Shown piece after piece: positions 51,440-61,461 of a stretch of 64,000 nt of DNA. Every line of letters starts with the position of its first letter. Within the stretch, counting starts at the first letter, position 1. The notes under the pieces are model-generated. The model was given only the letters and a program-made list of their open reading frames with translations. It made no database searches and had not been told where the DNA came from. Source of the DNA: Gallibacter intestinalis (GTDB lineage Bacteria > Bacillota > Clostridia > Peptostreptococcales > Anaerovoracaceae); assembly GCF_014982745.1 (NCBI RefSeq), contig NZ_JADCKA010000001.1:186001-250000 (forward strand), written 5' to 3'. The position numbers and the translations under genes were made by a program.

Positions 51440-52699
51440 ATGACGAAAAGCATTTTAAAAAAGTCAGTAGCTATTTTCTCTGCAGTAGCAGTAATCTTGT
51501 CGTGTTGTTTTGTGACAACATTTGCTGCTGAAGGAGATGTAGCACAGATAGGTAATGTAGGATACAAAACATTAAATGAAGCTGTTAAGAATGTAAAAGA
51601 TGGCGAAACTATTACAGTTTTAGCTGATATTGATAATGCAACAGGCATGGCAGTACCATCCGGATCAAATTTTACAATTGATTTTGATGGACATACATAC
51701 ACTTTAATAGGGCCCGGAGCAGGTTCTACAGGTACGGAAACAAATGGATTTCAATTACTAAAGGACTCAAATATTACATTCCGTGATGGTGTTATTAAAA
51801 TAGCGCCTAATGCAAATAATATTAAACGTATTATTCAGAACTATGCAAATCTTACATTGGAAAATATGACATTCTATAGTGCTAATCAGGCTGGCGGTGA
51901 AAATTACGCATTAAGCTTTAATAATGGAGATATTGTATTTAAAGGAAATACAAGTGTGATATCTTCAAGTGATGATATAATAGCTTTTGATATTTGTAAG
52001 TTTGCATCTTATCCAAGTGCAAAAGTAACTTTTGCTGAGGATTATTCAGGCTCTGTCAAGGGTAAGATTGTATATGATAGCCCTAATGCAGATACTCACA
52101 AATTAACAATTAATGGAAACGGAAAATTTGGTACGATAGAGGCTACAACTAATTCAACTGAAAATCCAAATATTGATATAAGAGGCGGTACTTTTAAAAA
52201 TATTAATACTAATGTTAATATAACTGCTACAGAAGTTGCTAAAGTTGAAACTAATGGAAATGTATCTACTGTTGTAGGACTTTCTAATATCAACAATGCA
52301 TTAACAAATGCTAGTGAAGGTACTGTTGTTACTATGGTAAAAGCATCCGAAGGATTAGAACTGAAAGTTCCAGCTGGTATTGAAGTTTCAAATGATAGTG
52401 GAAATAACATTGTTGTTAACGATACAGAATTAGCTCAAGGAGAAACAGTTACTGTAACAGAACCAACTGAACCTACAGAACCTGTAAATCCTGATAATCC
52501 TCAGGACAACCCATCAACAGATAAACCTGCAACAGGTGATCAGAGTCAGACAACAGGTGATAAAACTGATGCTGACAAAGTGGCTGACAGCGATTCCCCT
52601 AAGACCGGCGATGATACAATGGTACTCGGATATGTAATCATGATGCTCGCAGCTCTTGGTATTGGTGGAACACTTGTAGTAAACAGAAAGAAAAACTAA
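51440..52699 (+). CDS. Sortase-anchored surface protein (paralog 3)
   Basis: A 419-residue wall-anchored protein. The signal peptide (KSILKK, hydrophobic core, TTFAAEGD) precedes a repeat-poor beta-rich domain beginning IGNVGYKTLNEAVKNVKDGE, which also resembles the start of paralog 1. The C terminus has the P/T/D-rich spacer, DSPKTGDD sorting signal, hydrophobic tail and NRKKN, with DNA almost identical to paralog 2. Coding is AT-rich. Transcription may be switched by the G9 tract in its promoter. GGAGAGG lies upstream of ATG 51440. Confidence 0.88.
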   Translation: MTKSILKKSVAIFSAVAVILSCCFVTTFAAEGDVAQIGNVGYKTLNEAVKNVKDGETITVLADIDNATGMAVPSGSNFTIDFDGHTYTLIGPGAGSTGTETNGFQLLKDSNITFRDGVIKIAPNANNIKRIIQNYANLTLENMTFYSANQAGGENYALSFNNGDIVFKGNTSVISSSDDIIAFDICKFASYPSAKVTFAEDYSGSVKGKIVYDSPNADTHKLTINGNGKFGTIEATTNSTENPNIDIRGGTFKNINTNVNITATEVAKVETNGNVSTVVGLSNINNALTNASEGTVVTMVKASEGLELKVPAGIEVSNDSGNNIVVNDTELAQGETVTVTEPTEPTEPVNPDNPQDNPSTDKPATGDQSQTTGDKTDADKVADSDSPKTGDDTMVLGYVIMMLAALGIGGTLVVNRKKN

Positions 52700-52785
52700 A
52701 CTAACCTATATATGACAAACTAATCAAACATACAATATATGATTAGAAAATATACCCGTGGAAAAATCTGCGGGTATTTTTATTT
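52607..52785 (+). repeat. Long direct repeat, copy 3 (short form)
   Basis: Nearly identical to 49504-49682: sorting-signal coding end, stop, spacer and terminator. Confidence 0.9.
52752..52783 (+). terminator. Terminator of surface-protein paralog 3
   Basis: ATACCCG with CGGGTAT followed by TTTTTATTTT. Confidence 0.85.
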
Positions 52786-52887
52786 TGATGAAACATTAAA
52801 TGGAAATTATTGGAAATAACTCAAAGGCGTGATATACTTTTATTGCTGTTATACCAAATCTCTGGCAACGGAGAGGAGGTGAATTCT

Positions 52888-52974
52888 ATGTCGGTTATAA
52901 TATCTATGTTAAATTCGATCATAGTGGGTGTGATTTGTCATCTCATCTACAAATGGCTGGATCGGAAGCTATAA
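52888..52974 (+). CDS. Small hydrophobic peptide, type I toxin-like
   Basis: A 28-residue peptide: short polar start, a hydrophobic span (residues 3-20, IISMLNSIIVGVICHLIY) and a basic end KWLDRKL. A very strong AGGAGGTG lies 7 nt before the ATG. A TCTC/GAGA stem (52860-52875 region) partly overlaps that site, and a strong terminator follows 20 bp after the stop. This layout fits type I toxins or small holin-like peptides. No antisense antitoxin RNA could be confirmed by eye. Confidence 0.6.
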   Translation: MSVIISMLNSIIVGVICHLIYKWLDRKL

Positions 52975-52993
52975 TATAACAGCACAGCATAAT

Positions 52994-53028
52994 AAAAATC
53001 CCACGGACTACCACTCCGTGGGATTTTT
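52994..53028 (+). terminator. Strong terminator after the small ORF
   Basis: A 14-bp perfect stem (52994-53007 with 53015-53028), 7-nt loop, with A-tract and T-tract at its base; functional on either strand. Confidence 0.92.
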
Positions 53029-53120
53029 CCTATGTCGTAATATCTATGTTTTGTTAGCATATTTATCTGCTTAAAAATATTATAACACTTTAATGGTTGA
53101 TGTCAAATGTTAATAAATAC

Positions 53121-53621
53121 TTACGCATTCTTACCGCAGCAATGCTTATATTTCTTGCCGCTGCCGCATGGGCAAGGGTCGTTTCTACCAATCTTCTTAC
53201 CTTTAACAACTGTTCTAGAACGTCTGTATTCAGTTGCGATTTCCTGTCTCTTTTCTTCGCTGAAAATGCCGTCCCATTCTTCCAGTGTGAAAAGGTAATC
53301 TGCTTCCGCTTTGAGCATGTTAAAGAACAGCTTTTCAAAGTCGATGTCAAGACTGATTTCTGTATCGGAAGTTACGCTGTCAAGGTCTGTTGGCTCGTTG
53401 ATGCTAGTCTGGATGCCGTCTAAAAAGCCCATGAAGATAACTTCTCTTACACCATATTTTGCAGCCAGGTCGCTAACCTTGCCAGTTACATTGTTCATCT
53501 TGTTTGCCAGGATGTCCTTGTAGATGGCAGTTTCGCCTTCGCTGTATTCCTTCCAGAAATCTTCAAAAGTGTCCTTTGTCTGACCATTTAATAGGTTGGT
53601 CCATTCTTTGTATAAACCCAT
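53121..53621 (-). CDS. SEC-C motif protein
   Basis: A 166-residue protein whose C terminus is a SEC-C zinc motif ([18 protein letters not shown]), the metal-binding tail known from SecA and from many small proteins of unknown function. The helical N-terminal part (about 140 residues) has no recognised domain. AGGAGG precedes the ATG at 53621. It lies just downstream of hom on the same strand; no functional link is evident. Confidence 0.88.
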   Translation of the reverse strand: MGLYKEWTNLLNGQTKDTFEDFWKEYSEGETAIYKDILANKMNNVTGKVSDLAAKYGVREVIFMGFLDGIQTSINEPTDLDSVTSDTEISLDIDFEKLFFNMLKAEADYLFTLEEWDGIFSEEKRQEIATEYRRSRTVVKGKKIGRNDPCPCGSGKKYKHCCGKNA

Positions 53622-53658
53622 TTATATATTTCCTCCTAAATTGAAATCTTGTTATAAA

Positions 53659-54639
53659 TTATTTGCTTTCTGCAATTTCCTTTGCAGCCATAAGTATGTC
53701 ACCCATAACTGCACTTCCTGTAGGCAGTGGACCTGCACCCTTACCGTAGAACATCAGCTCACCAACTGCGTTACCTTTTACGAATACGGCATTAAACTCA
53801 TTGGAAACCGAAGCAAGGGGATGATCTGTCGGCAGAGCAACTGGTTTAACTGAATAACTGAGCTTGCCGTCTTCATTTTTTGCAGAAGCGATCAGCTTGA
53901 TTTTGCAACCATCTGCGGTTGCCTTGTCAATATCGGCCTTGGTGATTTTGCTGATGCCCTCTGTAGGAATATCATCAGGATGTACATAGTGACCGAAGGC
54001 AAGAGCCATCATAATAGATAGCTTGTTTGCCGCATCTATGCCTTCCACATCGGCGGTAGGATCTGCTTCTGCAAAGCCCTTTGCCTGAGCATCCTTTAAA
54101 ACATCGGCATAATCAAGACCGTTATCTGTCATTTGGGTTAGGATATAGTTTGTGGTTCCGTTTAAAATACCCAGGATTTCGTCAAATTTGTTGGCTCCCA
54201 GTACTGTGGTGATGGCGTTGAGAATAGGTATACCGCCGGCAACACAGGCTTCCGGTCTCAGGCTTACATCGTTATCTGCTGCGGCCTTAAAAAGCTTATC
54301 GTAGTTTGCTGCAACTGCTGCCTTATTTGCCGTTACAACATGCTTGCCGTTGTTAAGCGCTTTAAGCATGTATTCGGATGCAGGCTCAATGCCTCCAAGT
54401 ACTTCTGCCACAATATCTATTTCAGGGTTATCAATGATGTCTGCTACATTGTCCGTCAAAACACCGTCTGGGGTTACAACCTGACGAGGCTTTGTTACAT
54501 CGTTTACGAGGATTTTTGAAATTTCCACCGATGCACCGACATGCTTTTCTATGAGTTCCCTGTTCATTTCAAGAGTCTGATATGTTCCAGTTCCTACATT
54601 ACCGAAACCGAGCATTCCGACTTTAATCGTTTTCATCAT
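53659..54639 (-). CDS. hom: Homoserine dehydrogenase (short form, no ACT domain)
   Basis: Reduces aspartate semialdehyde to homoserine for threonine and methionine synthesis. Nucleotide-binding GFGNVGTGTYQ at the N terminus, VTANKAAVA, and the catalytic region GILNGTTNYIL and FAEADPTADVEGIDAANKL are clear. The 326-residue protein ends at the catalytic fold; the C-terminal ACT domain of many homologues (400-430 residues) is absent, so threonine feedback through that domain is not expected. Start is one of two adjacent ATGs at 54639/54636 after GGAGG. Confidence 0.95.
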   Translation of the reverse strand: MMKTIKVGMLGFGNVGTGTYQTLEMNRELIEKHVGASVEISKILVNDVTKPRQVVTPDGVLTDNVADIIDNPEIDIVAEVLGGIEPASEYMLKALNNGKHVVTANKAAVAANYDKLFKAAADNDVSLRPEACVAGGIPILNAITTVLGANKFDEILGILNGTTNYILTQMTDNGLDYADVLKDAQAKGFAEADPTADVEGIDAANKLSIMMALAFGHYVHPDDIPTEGISKITKADIDKATADGCKIKLIASAKNEDGKLSYSVKPVALPTDHPLASVSNEFNAVFVKGNAVGELMFYGKGAGPLPTGSAVMGDILMAAKEIAESK

Positions 54640-54752
54640 ATTTACCTCCTTGGTGGTTCATCTATGAAATTATATATCAAAAACGCGGTTTTGTCTTTAT
54701 ATTAAGCTAATTTTTTATTATTATAGAAGGTGCGCGGAAAGGAGAATATTAG

Positions 54753-55220
54753 ATGTTTCATATAGTTTTTGTGGAACCGGAAATTCCGGGAAACACAGGT
54801 AATATAGCAAGAACCTGCGCGGCAACCGGAGCAAAGCTGCATCTTGTTAGACCGCTGGGATTTAACATAGACGATAAAACCGTAAAGAGAGCGGGATTGG
54901 ACTACTGGCAGTATGTGGATTTGGAAGTTCATGATAGCCTTGAAGCTTTCCTTAAAAAATATGCTGGCAGCAGAAAATTTCTGGTAACTACCAAGGGCAG
55001 CAGGCTTTATACTCAGCCGGAATACAAAGACGGGGATATGTTCCTGTTTGGCAGAGAAACGGCGGGACTTCCGAAGGATTTTATAGCTGCAAATCAGGAA
55101 ATGACGGTTAGGATACCGATGAGCAAAGAGACTAGAATGAGGTCGCTTAATCTGGCTAACTGCGGCAACATTATACTCTTTGAAGCACTGCGTCAAATGG
55201 GCTTTCCTGGCTTGAAATAA
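54753..55220 (+). CDS. trmL: tRNA (cytidine(34)-2'-O)-methyltransferase
   Basis: A SPOUT methyltransferase of 155 residues methylating the wobble base of leucine tRNAs. The start HIVFVEPEIPGNTGNIARTC, the KRAGLDYW segment, the cofactor-binding FGRETAGLP and RSLNLANCGNII knot motifs are conserved. AAAGGAG precedes the ATG. Divergent from hom, upstream of rpoN. Confidence 0.95.
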   Translation: MFHIVFVEPEIPGNTGNIARTCAATGAKLHLVRPLGFNIDDKTVKRAGLDYWQYVDLEVHDSLEAFLKKYAGSRKFLVTTKGSRLYTQPEYKDGDMFLFGRETAGLPKDFIAANQEMTVRIPMSKETRMRSLNLANCGNIILFEALRQMGFPGLK

Positions 55221-55241
55221 CAGGGAAGTTTATTGTATAAT
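55212..55241 (+). promoter_or_regulatory. Promoter of rpoN
   Basis: TTGAAA (55212-55217, within the end of trmL), 18 bp, TATAAT (55236-55241). Confidence 0.65.
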
Positions 55242-55268
55242 AATTTTGATAGACATTTGAGGTGAAAG

Positions 55269-56573
55269 ATGAAACTGGGATACGCGATTGGTACCAAACA
55301 ACAGCAAAAAATGGTGATGAGTCCTGAACGTATCCAGGCTCTTAATATATTACAGGCAGGTGGAGCGGAGCTAGGAGATTACATAAAGGAAGAACTCCTA
55401 ACAAATCCGGCTCTTGAGATTGCCGAACCTGCAAGGGAGCTAAAGCCGATTAAAGCGGATGATGTCAAGGACCATATTGCTGAGCGCCAGGCGGCCTTTG
55501 AGGAAAGCATGTATGATTTTCTTAAAAGTCAGCTTCGGCTTTCCTTTGAATGCGAACATAAAATATCAATCGGAGAGTTCATCATCGATTCCATTGATCC
55601 GTGGGGATATTTAACCATGACGGAATGCGAGATGGCAAAGGCGATGAACGAGGATAGACAATCCGTAGCAGAAGTCCTTTCCGTAATAAGGCAGTTTGAT
55701 CCACCGGGTATAGCTGCAACGGATCTTAAGGATTGCGTCAGGCGTCAGTTGAAGCAAAAGGGACGCCTTGACCGTATGACAGATAAGCTTGTGGAATATC
55801 ACTTGGAAGATCTTGCCGAAAATAGGATTGAAAAGATAAGCCGTGATATGGGTATCTCAATAGAAGCGGTCAAGCAGTCGGCTGAGCTGATAAAGAGCAT
55901 AAACCCAAAGCCGGGCAGTATATTTGCTGCAGACAGCGAAAGGGCATATATCTTTCCCGATGTGATTGTCAAAAAAGATGATGAAGGCAATCTAGTGGTT
56001 GAAAACGACAGAACTGTTATTCCGTCTTTATGCCTCAGCTCATATTATGAAAAGCTGATAAGGGATGAATCTCAGGACGGAGTAGTCATGGAATATCTTT
56101 CCGAGAGGATTGAAGCGGCAATTCGTCTGATAAGGGCAATAGAGCGTCGTGAAAAGACCATGATGGACATAACATGGGAAATCATACGCTTCCAGGAGGA
56201 GTTCTTTAAAAAGGGCGAAAAATTTCTTAAGCCTATGACTATGGGTCAGATTGCCGAAAGCATAGGCATGGCAGAATCCACTGTCAGCAGAGCTATAAGG
56301 GATAAATACATACAGTGCCCTTGTGGTGTCTATAAAATGAGATATTTCTTTTCCGCAGGCGTGGAAAACGGTAGCGGTGAAGGCGTTTCTGCGGTGAGCA
56401 TAAAAAAATACATTGCGGAAATGATAGAAAAGGAAGATGGCACAAAGCCTTTAAGTGATCAAAAACTGGCTTTGGAGCTGGGTAAAATGGGTATGGATAT
56501 TTCTAGGCGTACGGTGGCAAAATACCGTGAGGAAATGGGCATTGGCTCATCCTCAAAACGCAGGAAGTATTGA
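55269..56573 (+). CDS. rpoN: RNA polymerase sigma-54 factor
   Basis: Alternative sigma factor needing AAA+ activators. At 434 residues it has an N-terminal Gln-rich region I (KQQQK ... MSPERIQALNIL) that contacts activators, a core-binding domain (about 60-250) and a C-terminal HTH with the RpoN box (SRRTVAKYREE, canonical ARRTVAKYRE). No -24/-12 (GG-N10-GC) promoters or activators are obvious in this window. It is followed 52 bp later by the glycolytic gene cluster. Confidence 0.95.
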   Translation: MKLGYAIGTKQQQKMVMSPERIQALNILQAGGAELGDYIKEELLTNPALEIAEPARELKPIKADDVKDHIAERQAAFEESMYDFLKSQLRLSFECEHKISIGEFIIDSIDPWGYLTMTECEMAKAMNEDRQSVAEVLSVIRQFDPPGIAATDLKDCVRRQLKQKGRLDRMTDKLVEYHLEDLAENRIEKISRDMGISIEAVKQSAELIKSINPKPGSIFAADSERAYIFPDVIVKKDDEGNLVVENDRTVIPSLCLSSYYEKLIRDESQDGVVMEYLSERIEAAIRLIRAIERREKTMMDITWEIIRFQEEFFKKGEKFLKPMTMGQIAESIGMAESTVSRAIRDKYIQCPCGVYKMRYFFSAGVENGSGEGVSAVSIKKYIAEMIEKEDGTKPLSDQKLALELGKMGMDISRRTVAKYREEMGIGSSSKRRKY

Positions 56574-56625
56574 TATAAATAATTTATAAAATTACTTTTT
56601 ATTTAAGAGATTTAAGGAGGACAAC

Positions 56626-57642
56626 ATGGCAGTCAAAGTTGGTATTAGCGGTTTCGGGCGTATAAGCAGGGTTGTGATACGCGCAGCGTACGGAGACAGC
56701 GATATCGATATCTGTGGTATTAATGTGCGTAATGCGGACATCGACTATCTTGTGTATATGCTCAAATATGATTCCACATTCGGAAGATTTCCGGGCAAGG
56801 TGGAAAGATATGATAAGGGCATTATGATAGATGGTAAAAAGATTCCTGTATACAGTGAAGAACAGGCGATTAACATTCCTTGGAGTGAATGTGGCGCAGA
56901 ATACATTCTGGAAGGTACAGGAGCCTACACCACAACAGAAAAGGCTATGGATCATATAAAAGCTGGAGCAAAGAAGGTTCTTATTTCTGCACCGGCTAAG
57001 GATAAGGAAACACCTACATTCGTTGTTGGTGTAAACCATGAAGAATATGAAAGCAAGTATCAGGTAGTATCTAACGCTTCATGTACAACAAACTGCCTGG
57101 CACCTCTTGCAAAGGTAATACAGGACAACTGGGGCATTAAGGAAGGTCTCATGTCTACAATTCATGCGGCTACAGCAAAGCAGAAGGTTGTTGATGCAAG
57201 ATCCATGAAAGACTGGAGAACAGGAAGATCAGTATTTGGCAACATTATTCCTACAACTACAGGAGCTGCTAAGGCCGTTGGTCTGGTTATTCCTCAGCTG
57301 CAGGGCAAGATGACAGGTATTTCTTACAGAGTGCCTACTGCAGACGTTTCCCTTGTTGACCTTAACCTGATTCTTGAAAAGCCGACTTCCTACGAGGAAA
57401 TCTGTGCTAAGGTTAAGGAAGCATCCGAAACATATCTGAAGGGTATACTGGAATATGTGGACGATGAGGTTGTATCCGGAGACTTTATCGGTGATCCATG
57501 TACATCCATCTTTGACGCCAGACAGGGTATCGAGCTTAATGAACATTTCTTTAAGCTGGTTGCCTTCTACGATAATGAATATGGTTATTCCTGCAAGTGC
57601 CTTGATATGATGAAGCACATGAACGAGGTTGATAACAAATAA
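56626..57642 (+). CDS. gap: Glyceraldehyde-3-phosphate dehydrogenase, type I
   Basis: NAD-dependent glycolytic dehydrogenase of 338 residues. The NAD fold starts VGISGFGRISR, and the catalytic Cys sits in SNASCTTNCLAP. First gene of a gap-pgk-tpiA-eno cluster, with AAGGAGG upstream. A strong hairpin lies between gap and pgk. No CggR-type repressor gene is upstream, unlike many Bacillota. Confidence 0.97.
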   Translation: MAVKVGISGFGRISRVVIRAAYGDSDIDICGINVRNADIDYLVYMLKYDSTFGRFPGKVERYDKGIMIDGKKIPVYSEEQAINIPWSECGAEYILEGTGAYTTTEKAMDHIKAGAKKVLISAPAKDKETPTFVVGVNHEEYESKYQVVSNASCTTNCLAPLAKVIQDNWGIKEGLMSTIHAATAKQKVVDARSMKDWRTGRSVFGNIIPTTTGAAKAVGLVIPQLQGKMTGISYRVPTADVSLVDLNLILEKPTSYEEICAKVKEASETYLKGILEYVDDEVVSGDFIGDPCTSIFDARQGIELNEHFFKLVAFYDNEYGYSCKCLDMMKHMNEVDNK

Positions 57643-57657
57643 GTATAAAAAAATGCT

Positions 57658-57686
57658 ATGCCGTACCGGATTTGCCGGCACGGCAT
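57658..57686 (+). other. Hairpin between gap and pgk
   Basis: ATGCCGT-a-CCGG (57658-57669) pairs with CCGG-c-ACGGCAT (57675-57686), one A-C mismatch, loop of 5. No T-tract, so it is more likely an mRNA-stabilising or processing stem than a terminator. Confidence 0.6.
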
Positions 57687-57713
57687 TGCTTGCGTTGAGA
57701 GGATTTTTTTACA

Positions 57714-58898
57714 ATGAAAAAGACAGTAAAGGATATCGAACTTAAAGGTAAGAGAGCGCTGGTAAGATGCGATTTTAATGTTCCTATGAAGGACGGAGCA
57801 ATCACAGATGACACCCGTATCAGAGCGGCTCTGCCTACAATAGAGTATCTCCGTAACAGCGGAGCTAAAATCATCATCATGTCCCACATGGGAAGACCAA
57901 AGGGAGAAGCGGATATGCAGTACACTCTTGCACCGGTTGCAAAGAGACTGGGCGAGCTGCTGGGCTGTGATGTTATATTTGTAACTTCTCCTCAGGTTGT
58001 GGATGATGCTGTAGTAAAGGCAGCAGAAGGACTTTCTGAAGGCCAGGTTATGCTTCTTGAAAACACAAGATTCAGAAAGGAAGAAACCAAAAACGAAGAA
58101 GCCTTCTCAAAGCAGCTGGCTGCTCTGGGAGATGTATTTGTAAACGATGCCTTCGGTACTGCCCACAGAGCTCACTGCTCTACAGCAGGGGTTGCTGATT
58201 ATCTGCCGGCAGTTTCCGGATTCCTTATTGAAAAGGAAGTTGAATACTTGGGAAGTGCGGTGGACGATCCTAAGAGACCTCTTATTGCCATTATGGGCGG
58301 TGCAAAGGTAGGAGATAAAATCAAGCTTATCGAAAACCTTTTAAACAAGGTGGACACTCTGCTCATCGGCGGAGGTATGGCATATACATTCCTAAAAGCT
58401 AAGGGATATGAAATAGGTACATCAATTCTTGATGAAGAGAGCATAGACCTTGCTGATAAGCTTATGAAGGACGCTGAAAGCAAAGGCGTAAATATGCTTA
58501 TTCCAGTGGATGTGGTATGTGCCAGCGAGTTTTCCAACGATGCAGATAAAAAGACAGTAAGTGCTGACAGCATCCCTGCTGATATGATGGGAATGGACAT
58601 AGGACCTGAAACAGTTAAACTCTTTGCAGGAGAAGTAGCTAAGGCTGCTACAGTAATTTGGAACGGACCTATGGGAGTCTTCGAAATGCCTAACTTTGCA
58701 GTTGGTACTGAGGAAGTCGCAAAGGCACTGGCAGCAAGCAGCGCAGTTACGGTAATCGGCGGTGGCGACAGTGCAGCTGCAGTTAAGCAGTTTGGTCTTG
58801 AAGATAAGATGACCCATGTATCCACAGGCGGCGGTGCTTCCATGGAATTCCTTGAAGGTAAGGAGCTTCCTGGAATTGCAGTGCTGGAAGACAAATAG
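57714..58898 (+). CDS. pgk: Phosphoglycerate kinase
   Basis: Transfers phosphate from 1,3-bisphosphoglycerate to ADP. The 394 residues include [20 protein letters not shown] (substrate site), LLENTRF, and [13 protein letters not shown] near the C-terminal nucleotide site. Second gene of the glycolytic cluster, followed after 20 bp by tpiA. Confidence 0.97.
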   Translation: MKKTVKDIELKGKRALVRCDFNVPMKDGAITDDTRIRAALPTIEYLRNSGAKIIIMSHMGRPKGEADMQYTLAPVAKRLGELLGCDVIFVTSPQVVDDAVVKAAEGLSEGQVMLLENTRFRKEETKNEEAFSKQLAALGDVFVNDAFGTAHRAHCSTAGVADYLPAVSGFLIEKEVEYLGSAVDDPKRPLIAIMGGAKVGDKIKLIENLLNKVDTLLIGGGMAYTFLKAKGYEIGTSILDEESIDLADKLMKDAESKGVNMLIPVDVVCASEFSNDADKKTVSADSIPADMMGMDIGPETVKLFAGEVAKAATVIWNGPMGVFEMPNFAVGTEEVAKALAASSAVTVIGGGDSAAAVKQFGLEDKMTHVSTGGGASMEFLEGKELPGIAVLEDK

Positions 58899-58918
58899 AC
58901 GGATAAAAGGAGGATTAC

Positions 58919-59665
58919 ATGAGAATACCTTTTATAGCAGGCAACTGGAAGATGTTTAAAACAAAGGCTGAAGCTGCTGAGTTTGCAAAGGAATTTGTAA
59001 AGCTGTATCAGGGAACAGATGTGAGAACGGCAATATGCGCGCCTTTCACAGACCTTGAGCTGTTGGTTGAAGCCTTTAAGGATACAAACATAGGAGTGGG
59101 AGCGCAGAATGTTCACTTTGAAGATGAGGGTGCTTTCACAGGAGAAATTTCCGTTAAAATGCTTGAGGAAATCGGTGTTGACTACTGTATTGTAGGTCAC
59201 AGCGAAAGAAGACAGTACTTTGGGGAAACAGATGAAACTGTAAATAAGAAACTTAAAAAGCTCTTTGAAACGGATATAGTGCCGATTATGTGTGTTGGTG
59301 AGCTTTTAGAGGAAAGAGATGCGGGAAAGGCCTTTGAGGTTGTTGGAAGACAGCTTGAAGAGGGACTTTCCGGAATTTCAAAGGAAGATGCTTCTAAGCT
59401 TGTAATAGCTTATGAACCTGTATGGGCCATAGGAACCGGCAGAACCGCCACACCTGAGCAGGCTGAGGAGATGTGTGCCTTTATAAGAGAAGGCCTTGAA
59501 AAGCTGTACGACGAGGACACTGCGGACAGCGTTATAATACAGTACGGCGGAAGCGTAAAACCTGCCAACGCCACCGAGATAATGAATATGCCTGAAATAG
59601 ACGGAGCCCTGGTGGGCGGTGCCAGCTTAAAGCCGGTGGATTTCATGGCAATCATAGATTTTTAG
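58919..59665 (+). CDS. tpiA: Triosephosphate isomerase
   Basis: Interconverts dihydroxyacetone phosphate and glyceraldehyde 3-phosphate. AGNWKMFKTKAEA with catalytic Lys, VGHSERRQYF with catalytic His, and AYEPVWAIGTGR with catalytic Glu are all present in 248 residues. AAGGAGG precedes the ATG. Confidence 0.97.
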   Translation: MRIPFIAGNWKMFKTKAEAAEFAKEFVKLYQGTDVRTAICAPFTDLELLVEAFKDTNIGVGAQNVHFEDEGAFTGEISVKMLEEIGVDYCIVGHSERRQYFGETDETVNKKLKKLFETDIVPIMCVGELLEERDAGKAFEVVGRQLEEGLSGISKEDASKLVIAYEPVWAIGTGRTATPEQAEEMCAFIREGLEKLYDEDTADSVIIQYGGSVKPANATEIMNMPEIDGALVGGASLKPVDFMAIIDF

Positions 59666-60964
<1,299 letters not shown>

Positions 60965-60969
60965 CATAC

Positions 60970-60998
60970 TTGATTATGCCAAAATGCTATGATATACT
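60970..60998 (+). promoter_or_regulatory. Promoter before secG
   Basis: TTGATT (60970-60975), 17 bp, TATACT (60993-60998). The start codon lies 35 bp downstream. Confidence 0.75.
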
Positions 60999-61005
60999 AT
61001 CATAG
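60987..61005. promoter_or_regulatory. Perfect inverted repeat over the secG -10 box
   Basis: CTATGATA-tac-TATCATAG, 8-bp arms around 3 bp, covers the -10 box. It looks like a repressor operator, but no regulator can be assigned. Confidence 0.55.
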
Positions 61006-61032
61006 TTAATTGACTGAAATGGGAGGATAGAT

Positions 61033-61269
61033 ATGACATTCCTAATGGTAATACTGGCGATAGCGTCGGTTGTGCTTATCTTCAGCATACTGATGCAGTC
61101 CAGCAACAGCGACGGATTATCCGGTTCCATCGGGGGCGGTGCCGAGCAGCTGTTCGGAAAAAAGAAGAGCAGAGGTTATGATGCCATACTCAGCAGAATA
61201 TCGCTGGTAGCGGCTGTATTATTCATAATACTGTCTCTTGTTATAGTCACTTTGGAAGTGAGAGGTTAA
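61033..61269 (+). CDS. secG: Protein translocase subunit SecG
   Basis: Small Sec translocon subunit of 78 residues with two membrane segments (about 1-18 and 53-75). Between them lies the conserved QSSNSDGLSGSIGGGAEQLF loop. The secG-rnr order is common in Bacillota. GGGAGG precedes the ATG, and a terminator follows. Confidence 0.95.
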   Translation: MTFLMVILAIASVVLIFSILMQSSNSDGLSGSIGGGAEQLFGKKKSRGYDAILSRISLVAAVLFIILSLVIVTLEVRG

Positions 61270-61278
61270 GAAATCGCT

Positions 61279-61310
61279 AAGGACGGTCAAACGACCGTCC
61301 TTATTTATTA
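61279..61310 (+). terminator. Terminator of secG
   Basis: A 10-bp perfect stem, AAGGACGGTC with GACCGTCCTT, 4-nt loop, then a TTATTTATT tail. Confidence 0.85.
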
Positions 61311-61351
61311 TGACCTATCCCGATTTATCTTTGATAAATCGCGGAAGGTCA
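61311..61351 (+). other. Hairpin in the rnr leader
   Basis: TGACCT (61311-61316) pairs with AGGTCA (61346-61351), and inside it CGATTTATC (61321-61329) pairs with GATAAATCG (61333-61341), separated by symmetric 4-nt internal loops. TGACCT and TTTGATAAATC recur near 61416 and 61434. No T-tract follows; a regulatory leader is possible. Confidence 0.5.
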
Positions 61352-61461
61352 AACGTCAGAAATTACGCTGATAGTGCGCTTGTGCCCGGAACGGGTATGG
61401 CACTCTACGGCGAATGACCTAACCCAATTTACATTTGATAAATCTGAATGGAAGGAAAGAC

